DNA from: Streptomyces longispororuber
GTDB lineage: Bacteria > Actinomycetota > Actinomycetes > Streptomycetales > Streptomycetaceae
Direction: 5' to 3'
NCBI RefSeq assembly: GCF_014656095.1
Contig: NZ_BNBT01000012.1
Location: 1-64,000, forward strand
DNA length: 64,000 nt
Part shown: positions 40,777-49,725 of the stretch, in pieces
Numbering within the stretch: the first letter of the stretch is position 1
Layout: the number at the start of each line of letters is the position of its first letter
The notes under the pieces: model-generated
Told to the model about the DNA's origin: nothing
What the model saw: only the letters and a program-made list of their open reading frames with translations
Database searches by the model: none
Position numbers and translations under genes: made by a program

Positions 40777-41838
40777 TCAGCCTCCGCGCGCGGCCGGGAG
40801 CCGTGGCGGACCGCCGGGCGGGTCCGCCGGGACGCGTCGGGCCCGCTGCCGGTAGTCCCGGGGCGGCATGCCGTAGGCGGTGCGGAAGGCGCGCGTGAAG
40901 GCGGAGTGCTCCACGAAGCCCCAGCGGGCCGCGACGCGGTGGACCGGGAGGTCCCCGAGCCGGGGGTCGGCGAGGTCGTGGCGGGCGCGCTCCAGGCGCC
41001 GCCCGCGGATCAGCTCGGTGACCGTGGTGTCGCGGAGCTGGAAGAGGCGGTGCAGATAGCGGACGGAGATGTGGTGCGCGGCGGCGACGGTGGCCGGCGA
41101 GAGGTCGGGGTCGGCCAGGTGCTCCTCGATGAACGCCTCGATGAGCGGGAGCAGTTCATGTGGGCCGCCCTGGGCCCGCCCCAGGCCGTCCCGCGGCCAC
41201 GCCGGGCCGTCCTCCTCCCGCTCGGGGGCGCCCTCGTCCGCGTGGTGCGCCAGCACCGTGGCCAGCAGGTCCAGCGCCACCGAGCTCAGCCGCGAGACGT
41301 CGGAGCCGGTGTAGGGGGCCGGCGCGGCGGTGACGTCGGTGAGGAACTGGGTGAGCAGCGCGCCCAGGCCCTCGCGCCCCGGTAACCGCCTCCCCAGCAG
41401 GTGGCCGGTCCGTCTGACCGGGGCGGGCAGCAGCGCGCGCGGCACCCGCGCCTGGACCAGGGCGGGCGTACCGTGACCGGAGAGGAGGACGCGGAACGGC
41501 AGCGAACTGTCGCACAGCGCGAAGTCCCGCCCCCGCAGGTCCGCCTCGCGGCGGGCCTGGGCCACCCGCAGGGCGCCCCGGTGCGGGAACAGCACCGAAC
41601 ACAGCTCCGGGTCGGCCCGGCGGATCAGCCGCTCCGTGCGCCACACGACGGCCGGCGAACACGTCAGGTGTACGACGCTGACCGGCCCGAGGTCGAGCAC
41701 CCGTACGGTGGCCCGGAAGCGCGCCGGGTCCGCGGTGGTGACGCGCATGGGGTGGCTGGTGCCGCCCAGGAAGTCCTCGAAACGGGCCAGCCGCTCCCCG
41801 GGCGGGAGGTCGTCACTTCGAAACACTGTTCTGATCAT
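40777..41838 (-). CDS. AraC family transcriptional regulator
   Basis: A 353-residue regulator from the ATG at 41838, which has AGGGGTG upstream; an in-frame GTG lies six bases earlier. The N-terminus carries an AraC-binding-like sensor (VVWRTERLIRRADPELCSVL) and the C-terminus two DNA-binding units (TVAAAHHISVRYLHRLFQL, VAARWGFVEHSAFTRAFRT). It shares organisation with the regulator at 39618. It is divergent from the glycopolymer locus and so may control it, but that is only inference. Confidence 0.88.
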   Translation of the reverse strand: MIRTVFRSDDLPPGERLARFEDFLGGTSHPMRVTTADPARFRATVRVLDLGPVSVVHLTCSPAVVWRTERLIRRADPELCSVLFPHRGALRVAQARREADLRGRDFALCDSSLPFRVLLSGHGTPALVQARVPRALLPAPVRRTGHLLGRRLPGREGLGALLTQFLTDVTAAPAPYTGSDVSRLSSVALDLLATVLAHHADEGAPEREEDGPAWPRDGLGRAQGGPHELLPLIEAFIEEHLADPDLSPATVAAAHHISVRYLHRLFQLRDTTVTELIRGRRLERARHDLADPRLGDLPVHRVAARWGFVEHSAFTRAFRTAYGMPPRDYRQRARRVPADPPGGPPRLPAARGG

Positions 41839-42030
41839 GCACACCCCTGACCTTCAGTGACTCCGAATGTCCAACGGGTGATCGTACGTGCGCGAATCGA
41901 CGGAACCCGGGGCGCGGGAAATGGCAGGCGGCTCGTTGCCTTACGTTCACCTGGCGGTCGGGCGAGGGTTGGGGAGAGGCGTCGAACGCGTTCTACGTTC
42001 GCAGGGTTCTGTCCCTGAGAGAGCCCAGGT

Positions 42031-43023
42031 GTGCCAGTGAGCGACCACCCACCGAAACTGTCCGTGATCGTCCCTTGCTTCAACATCGAGGCGTACGTAC
42101 CGGACACCGTGACGAGCCTCGTCCACAACGACCGGGACGACTTCGAGTTCATCTTCGTCGAGGACCGGTCGACCAAGGACAACACCTACGAGGCACTGCT
42201 GACGCTGACCAAGCGGCTGACGCACAGCAGGGTGGTGCGCCACGAGCGCAACGGCGGCCTCGCCACGGCCCGCAACACCGGCATCGACCACGCGGAGGGC
42301 CGCTACCTCACCTTCCTGGACGGCGACGATTGGCTCGCCCCGGGCTACCTCGCCGCCCTCGTGGACCGCGCCGAGCGCCTCGACGTCGACTTCGTCCGCA
42401 CCGACCACGTGCAGGTCACCGGCACCGCGCGCGAGGTCCACCGGGCCCCGGAAGGGCGCAGGAACAAGCCGCTCGACCCGCGCTCCTCCATCCTGCCCGT
42501 CGACGCCACCACCATGGTCGACTACCCGTACGCCTGGGCGGGCGTCTACCACCGGCGGCTGCTCGACCGGGGCCTGCTGCGGTTCCACGACGGACTGCGC
42601 ACCGCCGAGGACCGCCCCTGGATCTGGGAGCTGCACCGCAGGGCGGAGTCCTACGCCGTCGCCAGCCTGCACGGCGTCTTCTACCGGCGCGGCATCGCCA
42701 GCTCCCTGACCCAGATCGGCGACGTGCGGCAGCTCGACTTCTTCCGCTCCTTCGACATCGTCCTCGAGGAGCTCGCGGACGACCCCGAGGTCGGCAGGCT
42801 CCGCAAGAAGGCGCTGCGCAACTACTGCGTCGTGATCGCCCACCAGCTCCTCGACCGCAACCGCTTCGAGCGCAGCGTCTACGCCCGGCTGCGCCAGCTC
42901 GGCGCCGAGGCGCTGGAGCGGATGTCCACGGCGGAGCTGGAGGAAGCCCTCGTCGGCATGGGGGAGAAGCGCGTGCAGGCGCTGCGCCGCATACACGGCG
43001 GCATGAAGGGAGTCGCAGCATGA
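42031..43023 (+). CDS. GT2 family glycosyltransferase, copy 1
   Basis: A 330-residue cytoplasmic GT-A enzyme. Visible motifs are LSVIVPCFNIEAYVP, IFVEDRSTKDNT, the nucleotide-sugar DXD region FLDGDDWL and the acceptor-side TAEDRPWIW. It stops inside the ATG of the polysialyltransferase-family gene (ATGA), so the two are coupled. Downstream, an inverted paralogous pair converges on this one. It probably adds a sugar or glycerol-phosphate unit during cell-wall glycopolymer synthesis. Confidence 0.9.
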   Translation: MPVSDHPPKLSVIVPCFNIEAYVPDTVTSLVHNDRDDFEFIFVEDRSTKDNTYEALLTLTKRLTHSRVVRHERNGGLATARNTGIDHAEGRYLTFLDGDDWLAPGYLAALVDRAERLDVDFVRTDHVQVTGTAREVHRAPEGRRNKPLDPRSSILPVDATTMVDYPYAWAGVYHRRLLDRGLLRFHDGLRTAEDRPWIWELHRRAESYAVASLHGVFYRRGIASSLTQIGDVRQLDFFRSFDIVLEELADDPEVGRLRKKALRNYCVVIAHQLLDRNRFERSVYARLRQLGAEALERMSTAELEEALVGMGEKRVQALRRIHGGMKGVAA

Positions 43024-44360
43024 TCCAGATCTTCTTCGCGGCCACGCAGTACGCCGCGGCCACCGTCACCGCCGCCGTCCGCGCCGGACTCTTCGGCCCG
43101 CGCGCCGCCCACCGCCGCATCCTCGTCGTCAGCAACGTCGCGGCGGTGCCCGAGGTGAGCACCCCCCTGGACCGCATGGCGGGCTTCGAGAAGCTCCGGC
43201 CCGAGTTCGACCAGGTGCACTCCTGGAACGAGTTCATCGCTCCGCACCACCCCGCCGGGTGGGCGCCCCGCGCCCAGGACGCCCCGCTGTGGGAGAAGGC
43301 GGTGCGCCTCGCCTGGGACCTCGGCGACGAGCCGGTGGAGATCGCCTGCGAGTCCATCCAGGCCAACCCCTCGCGCGCCGCCGCCACGATCTTCGCCGAC
43401 AGCCCGATCCACGTCTACGCGGACGGCCTGATGAGCTACGGCCCCACCCGCAACCGCGTCCCGCACGGCATGAGCACCCGCATCGAGCGCGTGCTCCACC
43501 TCGACCTGATACCCGGACTGCGCCCCATGCTCCTGTCCGAGTACGGCGTCGCACCCGAACCCGTACCGAACGAGGCGATCGTCGACGTCCTCGCGCAGAT
43601 CGGTGAGGAGGGGGCCGGCCTGCTCGACCGGGCCCTGCCCGCCGTGGAGCGGCCCACCGTGGTGCTGCTCGGGCAGTACCTGTCCGCGATCGACCTCATC
43701 ACCCAGGACGAGGAGGAGGAGCTCCACGTCCGGATGGTGCGCGCCGCCGCCCGGGCGGGGCACACGAGCGTGCTGTTCAAGCCCCACCCCAGCGCGCCGG
43801 CGGTGTACAGCAGGTCCCTGGAGACGGCGGCCACGGAACTCGGCGTACGGCTCACGGTCCTGAGCGAACCCGTCCTCGCCGAGACGGTCTTCGCGCGGTT
43901 GCGGCCCAAGCTCGTCATCGGCTGCTTCTCCACCGCCCTGATGACGGCCGCCGCCTTCTACGACATCCCCGTCGCCCGCGTGGGCACCGGCCTGCTCCTC
44001 GAACGCATCAAGCCGTACGAGAACAGCAACCGGGTGCCCCTGACGATCATCGACGCGGCCCTGCCCGACGCCGAGCGCGACGAGGCCGGCACGCACCTGG
44101 AACTGGACGCCCTCGCGGAGCAGTTGGCCCCCCTGGTGTCGGCCGTCGGCTACTGCATGCAGTCCCTCAAGCACCGCGACCTGCGCGACGAGGTGAGCGC
44201 CTGGCTGGCCGCCCATCTCGCCGACCACCCGCAGTACTTCAAGAAGCGCCGCCTGACCAGCCTGCGCCTGCCCGGGGGCAGCACCGTCCGCGCCGAGTCG
44301 CTGCGCCGCAACCCTGCGGTGCGCCGCGTCGTACGCCGCATCAGGGCCGCGCAGTCCTGA
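43020..44360 (+). CDS. polysialyltransferase-family glycosyltransferase, copy 1
   Basis: A 446-residue protein of the alpha-2,8-polysialyltransferase (POLYST) family. Visible marks are IHVYADGLMSYGPTRN, LGQYLSAIDLITQDEE, the KPHPSAP motif and GCFSTALMTAAAFYD. KPHP and the later serine-threonine pair bind CMP-sugar in bacterial polysialyltransferases. It would polymerise or add a nonulosonic acid. It is coupled to the GT2 gene by ATGA. It is about as long as, and clearly related to, the protein at 44452. Confidence 0.85.
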   Translation: MIQIFFAATQYAAATVTAAVRAGLFGPRAAHRRILVVSNVAAVPEVSTPLDRMAGFEKLRPEFDQVHSWNEFIAPHHPAGWAPRAQDAPLWEKAVRLAWDLGDEPVEIACESIQANPSRAAATIFADSPIHVYADGLMSYGPTRNRVPHGMSTRIERVLHLDLIPGLRPMLLSEYGVAPEPVPNEAIVDVLAQIGEEGAGLLDRALPAVERPTVVLLGQYLSAIDLITQDEEEELHVRMVRAAARAGHTSVLFKPHPSAPAVYSRSLETAATELGVRLTVLSEPVLAETVFARLRPKLVIGCFSTALMTAAAFYDIPVARVGTGLLLERIKPYENSNRVPLTIIDAALPDAERDEAGTHLELDALAEQLAPLVSAVGYCMQSLKHRDLRDEVSAWLAAHLADHPQYFKKRRLTSLRLPGGSTVRAESLRRNPAVRRVVRRIRAAQS

Positions 44361-44384
44361 GCCGCGGGGCGCCAGGACGCACAA

Positions 44385-44419
44385 CGCGCGTCGCCCCTGC
44401 CGGACAGGGGCGACGCGCG
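44385..44419. terminator. bidirectional terminator between convergent gene pairs
   Basis: A perfect 15-bp stem (CGCGCGTCGCCCCTG and complement) encloses a five-base loop. It lies between the ends of the two polysialyltransferase-family genes. Confidence 0.88.
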
Positions 44420-44451
44420 CGAGGATTCCGTCGATCTACCGGCCTACCGGC

Positions 44452-45792
44452 CTACCGCCGCGACAGCGCCCGGGCCCGGCGGGCGACGCGCCGCACCGTC
44501 GCGTTGCGCGGGATGAAGGCGAGCCGGGCCGGCACGCCCCCGGGCAGGGCCAGCGCGCTCAGGCGGCGGCGCTTGAAGTACCGCCAGGTCCGCGGGGACA
44601 GGCGCGTCGAGAGGAACGCCTCCGCCTCCGGCCGGAGCCCCGGGTAGATCTTGGGCTGCATGGCGTAGCCGACGGCCTTCAGCAGCGCGCTCAGCTCCTC
44701 GACCGCCTCGCGGCCGGGCATGCGCCACCCGGTCACCGCGGCCTCGTCGCCGAGGTCGGGCAGCAGCGCGTCCACGATGGTCAGCGGCACCCGGTTGCTG
44801 TTCTGGTAGGGCGCGAGCCGCCCCAGCAGGCCGTCGGTGCCGACGCGCGCGACCGGGACGCGGTACAGCCCCGCCGCCGTCAGCAGCGCCGTGGAGAAGC
44901 AGCCCACGACGAGCGCGGGCCGCATCCGCTGGAAGGCCACCTCCGCGAGCACGGGACGGTCCAGCACGGTGAGCCGCCCGCCGAGCCGCTCGGCCTCCTC
45001 CTCCAGCAGGCGCGACCACCGGGCGGGGGCCACCGGGTGCGGCTTGAACACCAGGCGGCGGTGGCCCAGGGCCACGGCACCCCGCACCATGCGCAGGTGC
45101 AGGTCCTCCTCCTCGGCGTCGGTGAGGATGCCGAGCGCCGACAGGTACTGCCCGAGCAGCAGGGCCGGGCCGTCCGCAGCGGCCTCCACCTCGCCCTCGT
45201 CCTGCGCCAGCTCGTCCAGGACCTTGCGGAACGCCTCGCCCGGCACCAGCTCCGCGGGCACGCCGAACTCGGTGAGCAGCAGGGGCTTCAGGCCCGGCAC
45301 CAGGTCGAGGTGGAGCAGGCGCCTGATGCGCGTACCCACCAGGGGATTGAGCTTGTCGCGCGTGGGGCCATAGCTTATGAGGCCGTCGGCGTAGACGTCG
45401 ACGGGCGCGTCGGTGAAGAGCTGGCACACCGCGAGCGACGGGTTGACCTGCACGGACTCGACCGCCAGCTTGATCCGGTCGTCGCCGAGTCCCCACAGCA
45501 GCCGCAGGTGGCGCTCCCACAGGGGGATGTCGTTGCCGCGGGGGCTCCAGCCGCCGGGGTGGAACGGCGCGATGGTGTCGTTCCACGACAGCACCCCGTC
45601 GAAGCGCTCGCGGATGCGGGAGAACCCCGGCATCGCGTCCACGGACGGAGTGACCTCCGGGTTGACCGCGTTGTTCGTGACGAGCAGCAGACGGCGGTCC
45701 ACCGGCTCGAAGAGGCCCGCGTCCAGGGCGGCGGCCAGGGTCGCGGCCCCGTACAGGGTGGACGCGCAGAAGATCTGGGTCGTGCGCGGCAT
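44452..45792 (-). CDS. polysialyltransferase-family glycosyltransferase, copy 2
   Basis: A 446-residue paralogue of the protein at 43020. It keeps VDVYADGLISYGPTRD, LGQYLSALGILTDAEE, FKPHPVAP and GCFSTALLTAAGLY, the POLYST signature. It starts with TGATG coupling to its own upstream GT2 gene. The pair runs opposite to copy 1. Differences lie in the middle (a shorter acidic loop after VLDELAQDEG) and in the C-terminal 60 residues, suggesting a related but different linkage or acceptor. Confidence 0.85.
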   Translation of the reverse strand: MPRTTQIFCASTLYGAATLAAALDAGLFEPVDRRLLLVTNNAVNPEVTPSVDAMPGFSRIRERFDGVLSWNDTIAPFHPGGWSPRGNDIPLWERHLRLLWGLGDDRIKLAVESVQVNPSLAVCQLFTDAPVDVYADGLISYGPTRDKLNPLVGTRIRRLLHLDLVPGLKPLLLTEFGVPAELVPGEAFRKVLDELAQDEGEVEAAADGPALLLGQYLSALGILTDAEEEDLHLRMVRGAVALGHRRLVFKPHPVAPARWSRLLEEEAERLGGRLTVLDRPVLAEVAFQRMRPALVVGCFSTALLTAAGLYRVPVARVGTDGLLGRLAPYQNSNRVPLTIVDALLPDLGDEAAVTGWRMPGREAVEELSALLKAVGYAMQPKIYPGLRPEAEAFLSTRLSPRTWRYFKRRRLSALALPGGVPARLAFIPRNATVRRVARRARALSRR

Positions 45793-46772
45793 CAGGCGAC
45801 CGCCGCCCGGGGGGAGACCGGCCTGCGCCGCAGCCGCCGGAGCTGGTTCGCCCGCTGCGTGTCCATCGAGTCGAGCACGTCCGCGAGCACGTCCTGCGGC
45901 ATTCTCCGCAGGGCGGCGGAACTCAGTGAGCGCAATTGTCGGGCCACGGCGGGTTCGAACCTCTCGATCGCTCCGAGATGATGAGCCATGATCGCGCAGT
46001 ACGTGCGCACTGCTTTCGGCAGCAGCTTATCCGCCTCGGCGTCCTGTGCCGTTTCCTCGACCACCTGATCGAAAGCGCGAAGGAAATCGAGCTGCCGTAC
46101 GTCTCCGATCTGCGTCAACGAGGAGGCGACACCCCGCCGGTAAAACACCCCCAACAAGCTGACTGCGGCGAAGGATTCCGCCTCCCGGTGCAGCCGCCAG
46201 ATCCACGGCCGGTCCTCGGCGGTGCGCAGGCCGTGCGTGAAATGCAGCAGGCCGCGGTCCAGGAGCCGGCGGTGGTAGATCCCCGCCCACGCGAACGCGT
46301 AGTCCACGGAGGTGGAGCGGTCCGCGGGCAGTATGACGTCGCGCGGGCTCAGGACGGTGGCCCGCGGACCGACCGGGACGCGGTGCACGGCGCGGGCGCG
46401 CGCCGTGCACTGCACATGGTCGGTACGCAGGAAGTCGCAGCCCAACTCCTCGATAGCTGCTACCAGTTGCTCGTAGTAGCCGGTCGCGAGCCAGTCGTCG
46501 CCGTCGAGGAAGGTGACGTACTCGCCGCGGGCCGCGTCCAGGCCCGTGTTGCGGGCGGTGGCCAGGCCCCCGTTCTGCTCGTGTCTGAGGTGCACGGCAC
46601 CCGGGAGCTCGCCGGCGGCCCGCTCCAGGACGTCCGGCGTCTCGTCCGTCGAGCAGTCGTCGACGAGAATGAATTCGAAGTCGTCCCGCGCGTTCGCACG
46701 CAGTGACTTCAAGGTGTCGGGCGCGTATTGCTGCACGTTGTAGAACGGCACGATGACGGAGAGCTTAACCAC
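45792..46772 (-). CDS. GT2 family glycosyltransferase, copy 2
   Basis: A 326-residue paralogue of the GT2 at 42031, with long shared stretches such as NGGLATARNTG, FLDGDDWLA, GLRTAEDRPWIW and ASSLTQIGDVRQLDF. The GTG at 46772 is the only sensible start, opening VVKLSVIVPFYN, and has little ribosome-site complementarity. It is divergent from the DUF6716 gene, with about 200 bases between them for promoters. The stop and the next ATG share one base. Confidence 0.9.
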   Translation of the reverse strand: MVKLSVIVPFYNVQQYAPDTLKSLRANARDDFEFILVDDCSTDETPDVLERAAGELPGAVHLRHEQNGGLATARNTGLDAARGEYVTFLDGDDWLATGYYEQLVAAIEELGCDFLRTDHVQCTARARAVHRVPVGPRATVLSPRDVILPADRSTSVDYAFAWAGIYHRRLLDRGLLHFTHGLRTAEDRPWIWRLHREAESFAAVSLLGVFYRRGVASSLTQIGDVRQLDFLRAFDQVVEETAQDAEADKLLPKAVRTYCAIMAHHLGAIERFEPAVARQLRSLSSAALRRMPQDVLADVLDSMDTQRANQLRRLRRRPVSPRAAVA

Positions 46773-46970
46773 GTGCGAGACGTTAGGTGTCGGCCCGGCA
46801 TTCGTCCTGTCCCGCGGTGGGATGTCAGGTGAACGAAGCGTGGCGGAACGGTTAACCGAGCTGTCCTTCACTCTTTTGCCGCACCGCTTCCCCATTCGTC
46901 GGCACGCTGTTAACCGTTTGTTGCACCCGAGTTGGGCCGCCCATCGACATGCCTTCCTAGCGTCGTCGAC

Positions 46971-48329
46971 GTGCCAGTAAGCAACAAGACGACGCGGGTC
47001 GCCGTGCTCGCGGACTCCGACACCCGGTGGAAGTGGGGCGCGCTCACCGCACGGCGCCTCGCCGGAGCCGAGGGCGAGGGCGCCGTCGGCGGCGCGGCCG
47101 GGGACGGCCCCGCGGACGTCCGCCTCGACGGATACCTGCTGCGCGGCCGGGCCACGCCGACCCCCCGCCAGCTCGACGAGGTGGGCGTGCGCGCGGACCG
47201 CCTGCGCGAGGTCACCGCGGTCGAGTTCCTGAAGGAGATGGAGCGCGACCGGACGGCGTACGACGTCCTCGTCCTCGCCCTCGTCGGCGGCGGCGTCCAG
47301 GCCGTCCTGCACGGCCTCGCCCACGCCTGGGGCGGCAACGGACACCGCCCCGTCGTCGTCACCGGCTACGTCGGCGTGGTCTACGAGAAGCTCGCCGACG
47401 GCCTGCTCCTGCGCCACGGCGCGGACGTCGTCCTCGCCAACTCCCGCCAGGACGCGGAGCGGTTCCGCGCCGTGTACGAGGGCGTGGGCGCCGACGCGTC
47501 GAGCGTCACGGAGGCCGCGCTGCCCTTCCTCGGCGGCGCCCCGTACGCCCCGCTCGACCCCTACACGGTCGTCTTCGCCGCGCAGCCCTCCGTACCGGAC
47601 AAGCGCGCCGAGCGGGCCTACCTCCTGGAGCGCCTCGTCCGGCACGCGCGGCGCCACCCCGAGCGCGAGGTGCTGCTCAAGCTGCGCAGCAAGCCCGGCG
47701 AGCACACCACGCACATCGAGGAACTGCCGTACCAGAAGCTGGTCAAGGGCATGGACACCCCGCCCAACTTCCGGCTCGTCTACGGGCACATGGGCGAGGT
47801 CCTGGACCGCACCGACCTGCTGGTCACGGTCAGCTCCACCGCCGCGCTCGAAGCGCTGCACCGGCGTATCCCGACGGCCGTCCTCACCGACTTCGGCATC
47901 CGCGAGGTCCACGGCAACCACCACTTCATCGGCTCGGGCTGCCTCGCCTCCTGGGACCAGCTCGACGCCGGGTACAGCCCCGAGCCCGACCCGGCCTGGG
48001 TCGCGCGCCAGGGCGTGTGCGCCGACGGCGGCTACGCCACGGCCTTCGACGAGGCCCGCGACCGCGTCGCCGCCCTCACCGCGCGCGCCGCCGCGGGCGG
48101 CCTGCCGCCGCTGGCGCCGTACTACACCCGCACCACCGCGCCCGGCTACCTGCCCGGCATACTCGCCCGCCACCACCTCGGCCCCGACGGCGCGCCCCTG
48201 CCGGGCGCCCGCGCCGCCGACCGCGAGCCGGGGCCGGTCCGCCAGGCCGTCCGCAGCGCGGCCCGCGGCGCCTACCGGCACGGCGTACAGCGCGTCGCCC
48301 CGGTGATCCGGCGGATGGGGGAGCTGTGA
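46971..48329 (+). CDS. DUF6716 putative glycosyltransferase
   Basis: A 452-residue soluble protein. The GTG start gives PVSNKTTRVAVLADSDTRWK, a GT-B-like first strand. Other marks are VVVTGYVGVVYEKLADGL, the central TVVFAAQPSVPDKRAERAYL and KLRSKPGEHTTHIEELPY, and a nucleotide-site-like LLVTVSSTAALEALHRRIP. I recall such proteins beside nonulosonic acid genes in Streptomyces as DUF6716; activity is not established. It is the first gene of the neuA-neuB operon. Confidence 0.7.
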   Translation: MPVSNKTTRVAVLADSDTRWKWGALTARRLAGAEGEGAVGGAAGDGPADVRLDGYLLRGRATPTPRQLDEVGVRADRLREVTAVEFLKEMERDRTAYDVLVLALVGGGVQAVLHGLAHAWGGNGHRPVVVTGYVGVVYEKLADGLLLRHGADVVLANSRQDAERFRAVYEGVGADASSVTEAALPFLGGAPYAPLDPYTVVFAAQPSVPDKRAERAYLLERLVRHARRHPEREVLLKLRSKPGEHTTHIEELPYQKLVKGMDTPPNFRLVYGHMGEVLDRTDLLVTVSSTAALEALHRRIPTAVLTDFGIREVHGNHHFIGSGCLASWDQLDAGYSPEPDPAWVARQGVCADGGYATAFDEARDRVAALTARAAAGGLPPLAPYYTRTTAPGYLPGILARHHLGPDGAPLPGARAADREPGPVRQAVRSAARGAYRHGVQRVAPVIRRMGEL

Positions 48330-48415
48330 CGCCGCGGATCCCGGCCCAGGGCGCAGGACAGGCCCCGTCGAGCCCCCCGCCCAGCACCTCACCAGGCATC
48401 CCCGAAGGAGCCGCC

Positions 48416-49711
48416 ATGCCCGACCCCCGCCCGGAGGCCGCCCCGGCGCGCCGCGTCCTCGCCGTCATCCCCGCGCGCGGCGGTTCCAAAGGGGTGCCCG
48501 CGAAGAACCTCGCCCCGGTCGGCGGCGTCCCGCTGGTGGCCCGCGCGGTCCGCGCCTGCACCGCCTCCCGCCTGGTCACCGACGTCGTCGTGTCCACCGA
48601 CGACACCGTGATCGCCGAGACCGCGCGCGCCGCGGGCGCCGAGGTGGTCCTGCGCCCCGCGGCCATCGCGGGGGACACCGCGACCAGCGAGGCGGCCGTC
48701 CTGCACGCGATGGACGCGTGGGAGGCGCTGCACGGCGCGACGGTGGACGTGGTCCTGCTGGTGCAGTGCACGAGCCCCTTCATCACCCGCGAGGACGTCG
48801 ACGGCATCGTCGAGGCCATCGTCACCGGTGGCGCGGACACCGCCCACACCGTCGCCCCCTTCCACGGCTTCGTCTGGCGCGACGCCGGCGACGAGCCGCC
48901 CGCCATCGAGGGCGAGCGCACCACCGAGGAGGGCGGCACCACCAGGACCGTCACCGGCACCGCCACCTCCGGCGGCTACGGCGTCAACCACGACAAGTCC
49001 TTCCGCCCCCGCCGCCAGGACCGCCCCCAGGACCTCCTGGAGACCGGCGCGGCCTACGGCATGCTCGCCACCGGCTTCCGCGCGCACAAGCACCGCTTCT
49101 TCGGGCACACCGAGCTCGTCCGCACCGACCCGGCGCGCGTCCTGGAGATCGACGACCCGCACGACCTCGCGCGCGCCCGCGCCCTCGCCCCGCTCTTCGA
49201 CGCGGTGCGCTCCGGCGACGAGGCCGCCCTCCCCACCCGCGACGACATCGACGCGGTCGTACTCGACTTCGACGGCACCCAGACCGACGACAGGGTGCTG
49301 ATCGACTCCGAAGGACGGGAGTTCGTCACCGTGCACCGCGGTGACGGCCTCGGCATCGCGGCCCTGCGCAGGTCCGGCCTCGCGATGCTGATCCTGTCCA
49401 CGGAGGAGAACCCGGTCGTCGCCGCCCGGGCCCGGAAGCTGAAGCTCCCGGTCCTGCACGGCATCGACCGCAAAGACCTCGCGCTGAAGCAGTGGTGCGA
49501 GGAGCAGGGCATCGCTCCCGAGCGCGTGCTCTACGTCGGCAACGACGTCAATGACCTCCCGTGCTTCGGCCTCGTCGGCTGGCCCGTGGCGGTCGCGAGC
49601 GCCCACGACGTCGTGCGCGGCGCCGCACGCGCGGTCACCACCCTCCCCGGCGGTGACGGCGCGATCCGAGAGATCGCCGCCTGGATCCTCGGCCCCTCCC
49701 TCAACAGTTAA
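48416..49711 (+). CDS. neuA: CMP-nonulosonate cytidylyltransferase fused to HAD phosphatase
   Basis: A 431-residue two-domain protein. Residues 1-265 are an acylneuraminate cytidylyltransferase: VIPARGGSKGVPAKNLAPVG, STDDTVIAE, VQCTSPFITREDVDG and the late DPARVLEIDDPHD. Residues 278-431 are a KdsC-like HAD phosphatase (VVLDFDGTQTDDRVLI, ILSTEENPVVAARA, YVGNDVNDLPCF). The first half would activate the sugar with CTP. The second may dephosphorylate the synthase product, as expected when the synthase makes a 9-phosphate such as Kdn-9-P. The ATG has AAGGAG upstream. It precedes neuB by 14 bases. Confidence 0.88.
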   Translation: MPDPRPEAAPARRVLAVIPARGGSKGVPAKNLAPVGGVPLVARAVRACTASRLVTDVVVSTDDTVIAETARAAGAEVVLRPAAIAGDTATSEAAVLHAMDAWEALHGATVDVVLLVQCTSPFITREDVDGIVEAIVTGGADTAHTVAPFHGFVWRDAGDEPPAIEGERTTEEGGTTRTVTGTATSGGYGVNHDKSFRPRRQDRPQDLLETGAAYGMLATGFRAHKHRFFGHTELVRTDPARVLEIDDPHDLARARALAPLFDAVRSGDEAALPTRDDIDAVVLDFDGTQTDDRVLIDSEGREFVTVHRGDGLGIAALRRSGLAMLILSTEENPVVAARARKLKLPVLHGIDRKDLALKQWCEEQGIAPERVLYVGNDVNDLPCFGLVGWPVAVASAHDVVRGAARAVTTLPGGDGAIREIAAWILGPSLNS

Positions 49712-49725
49712 GGAAAGTTCCTGCC

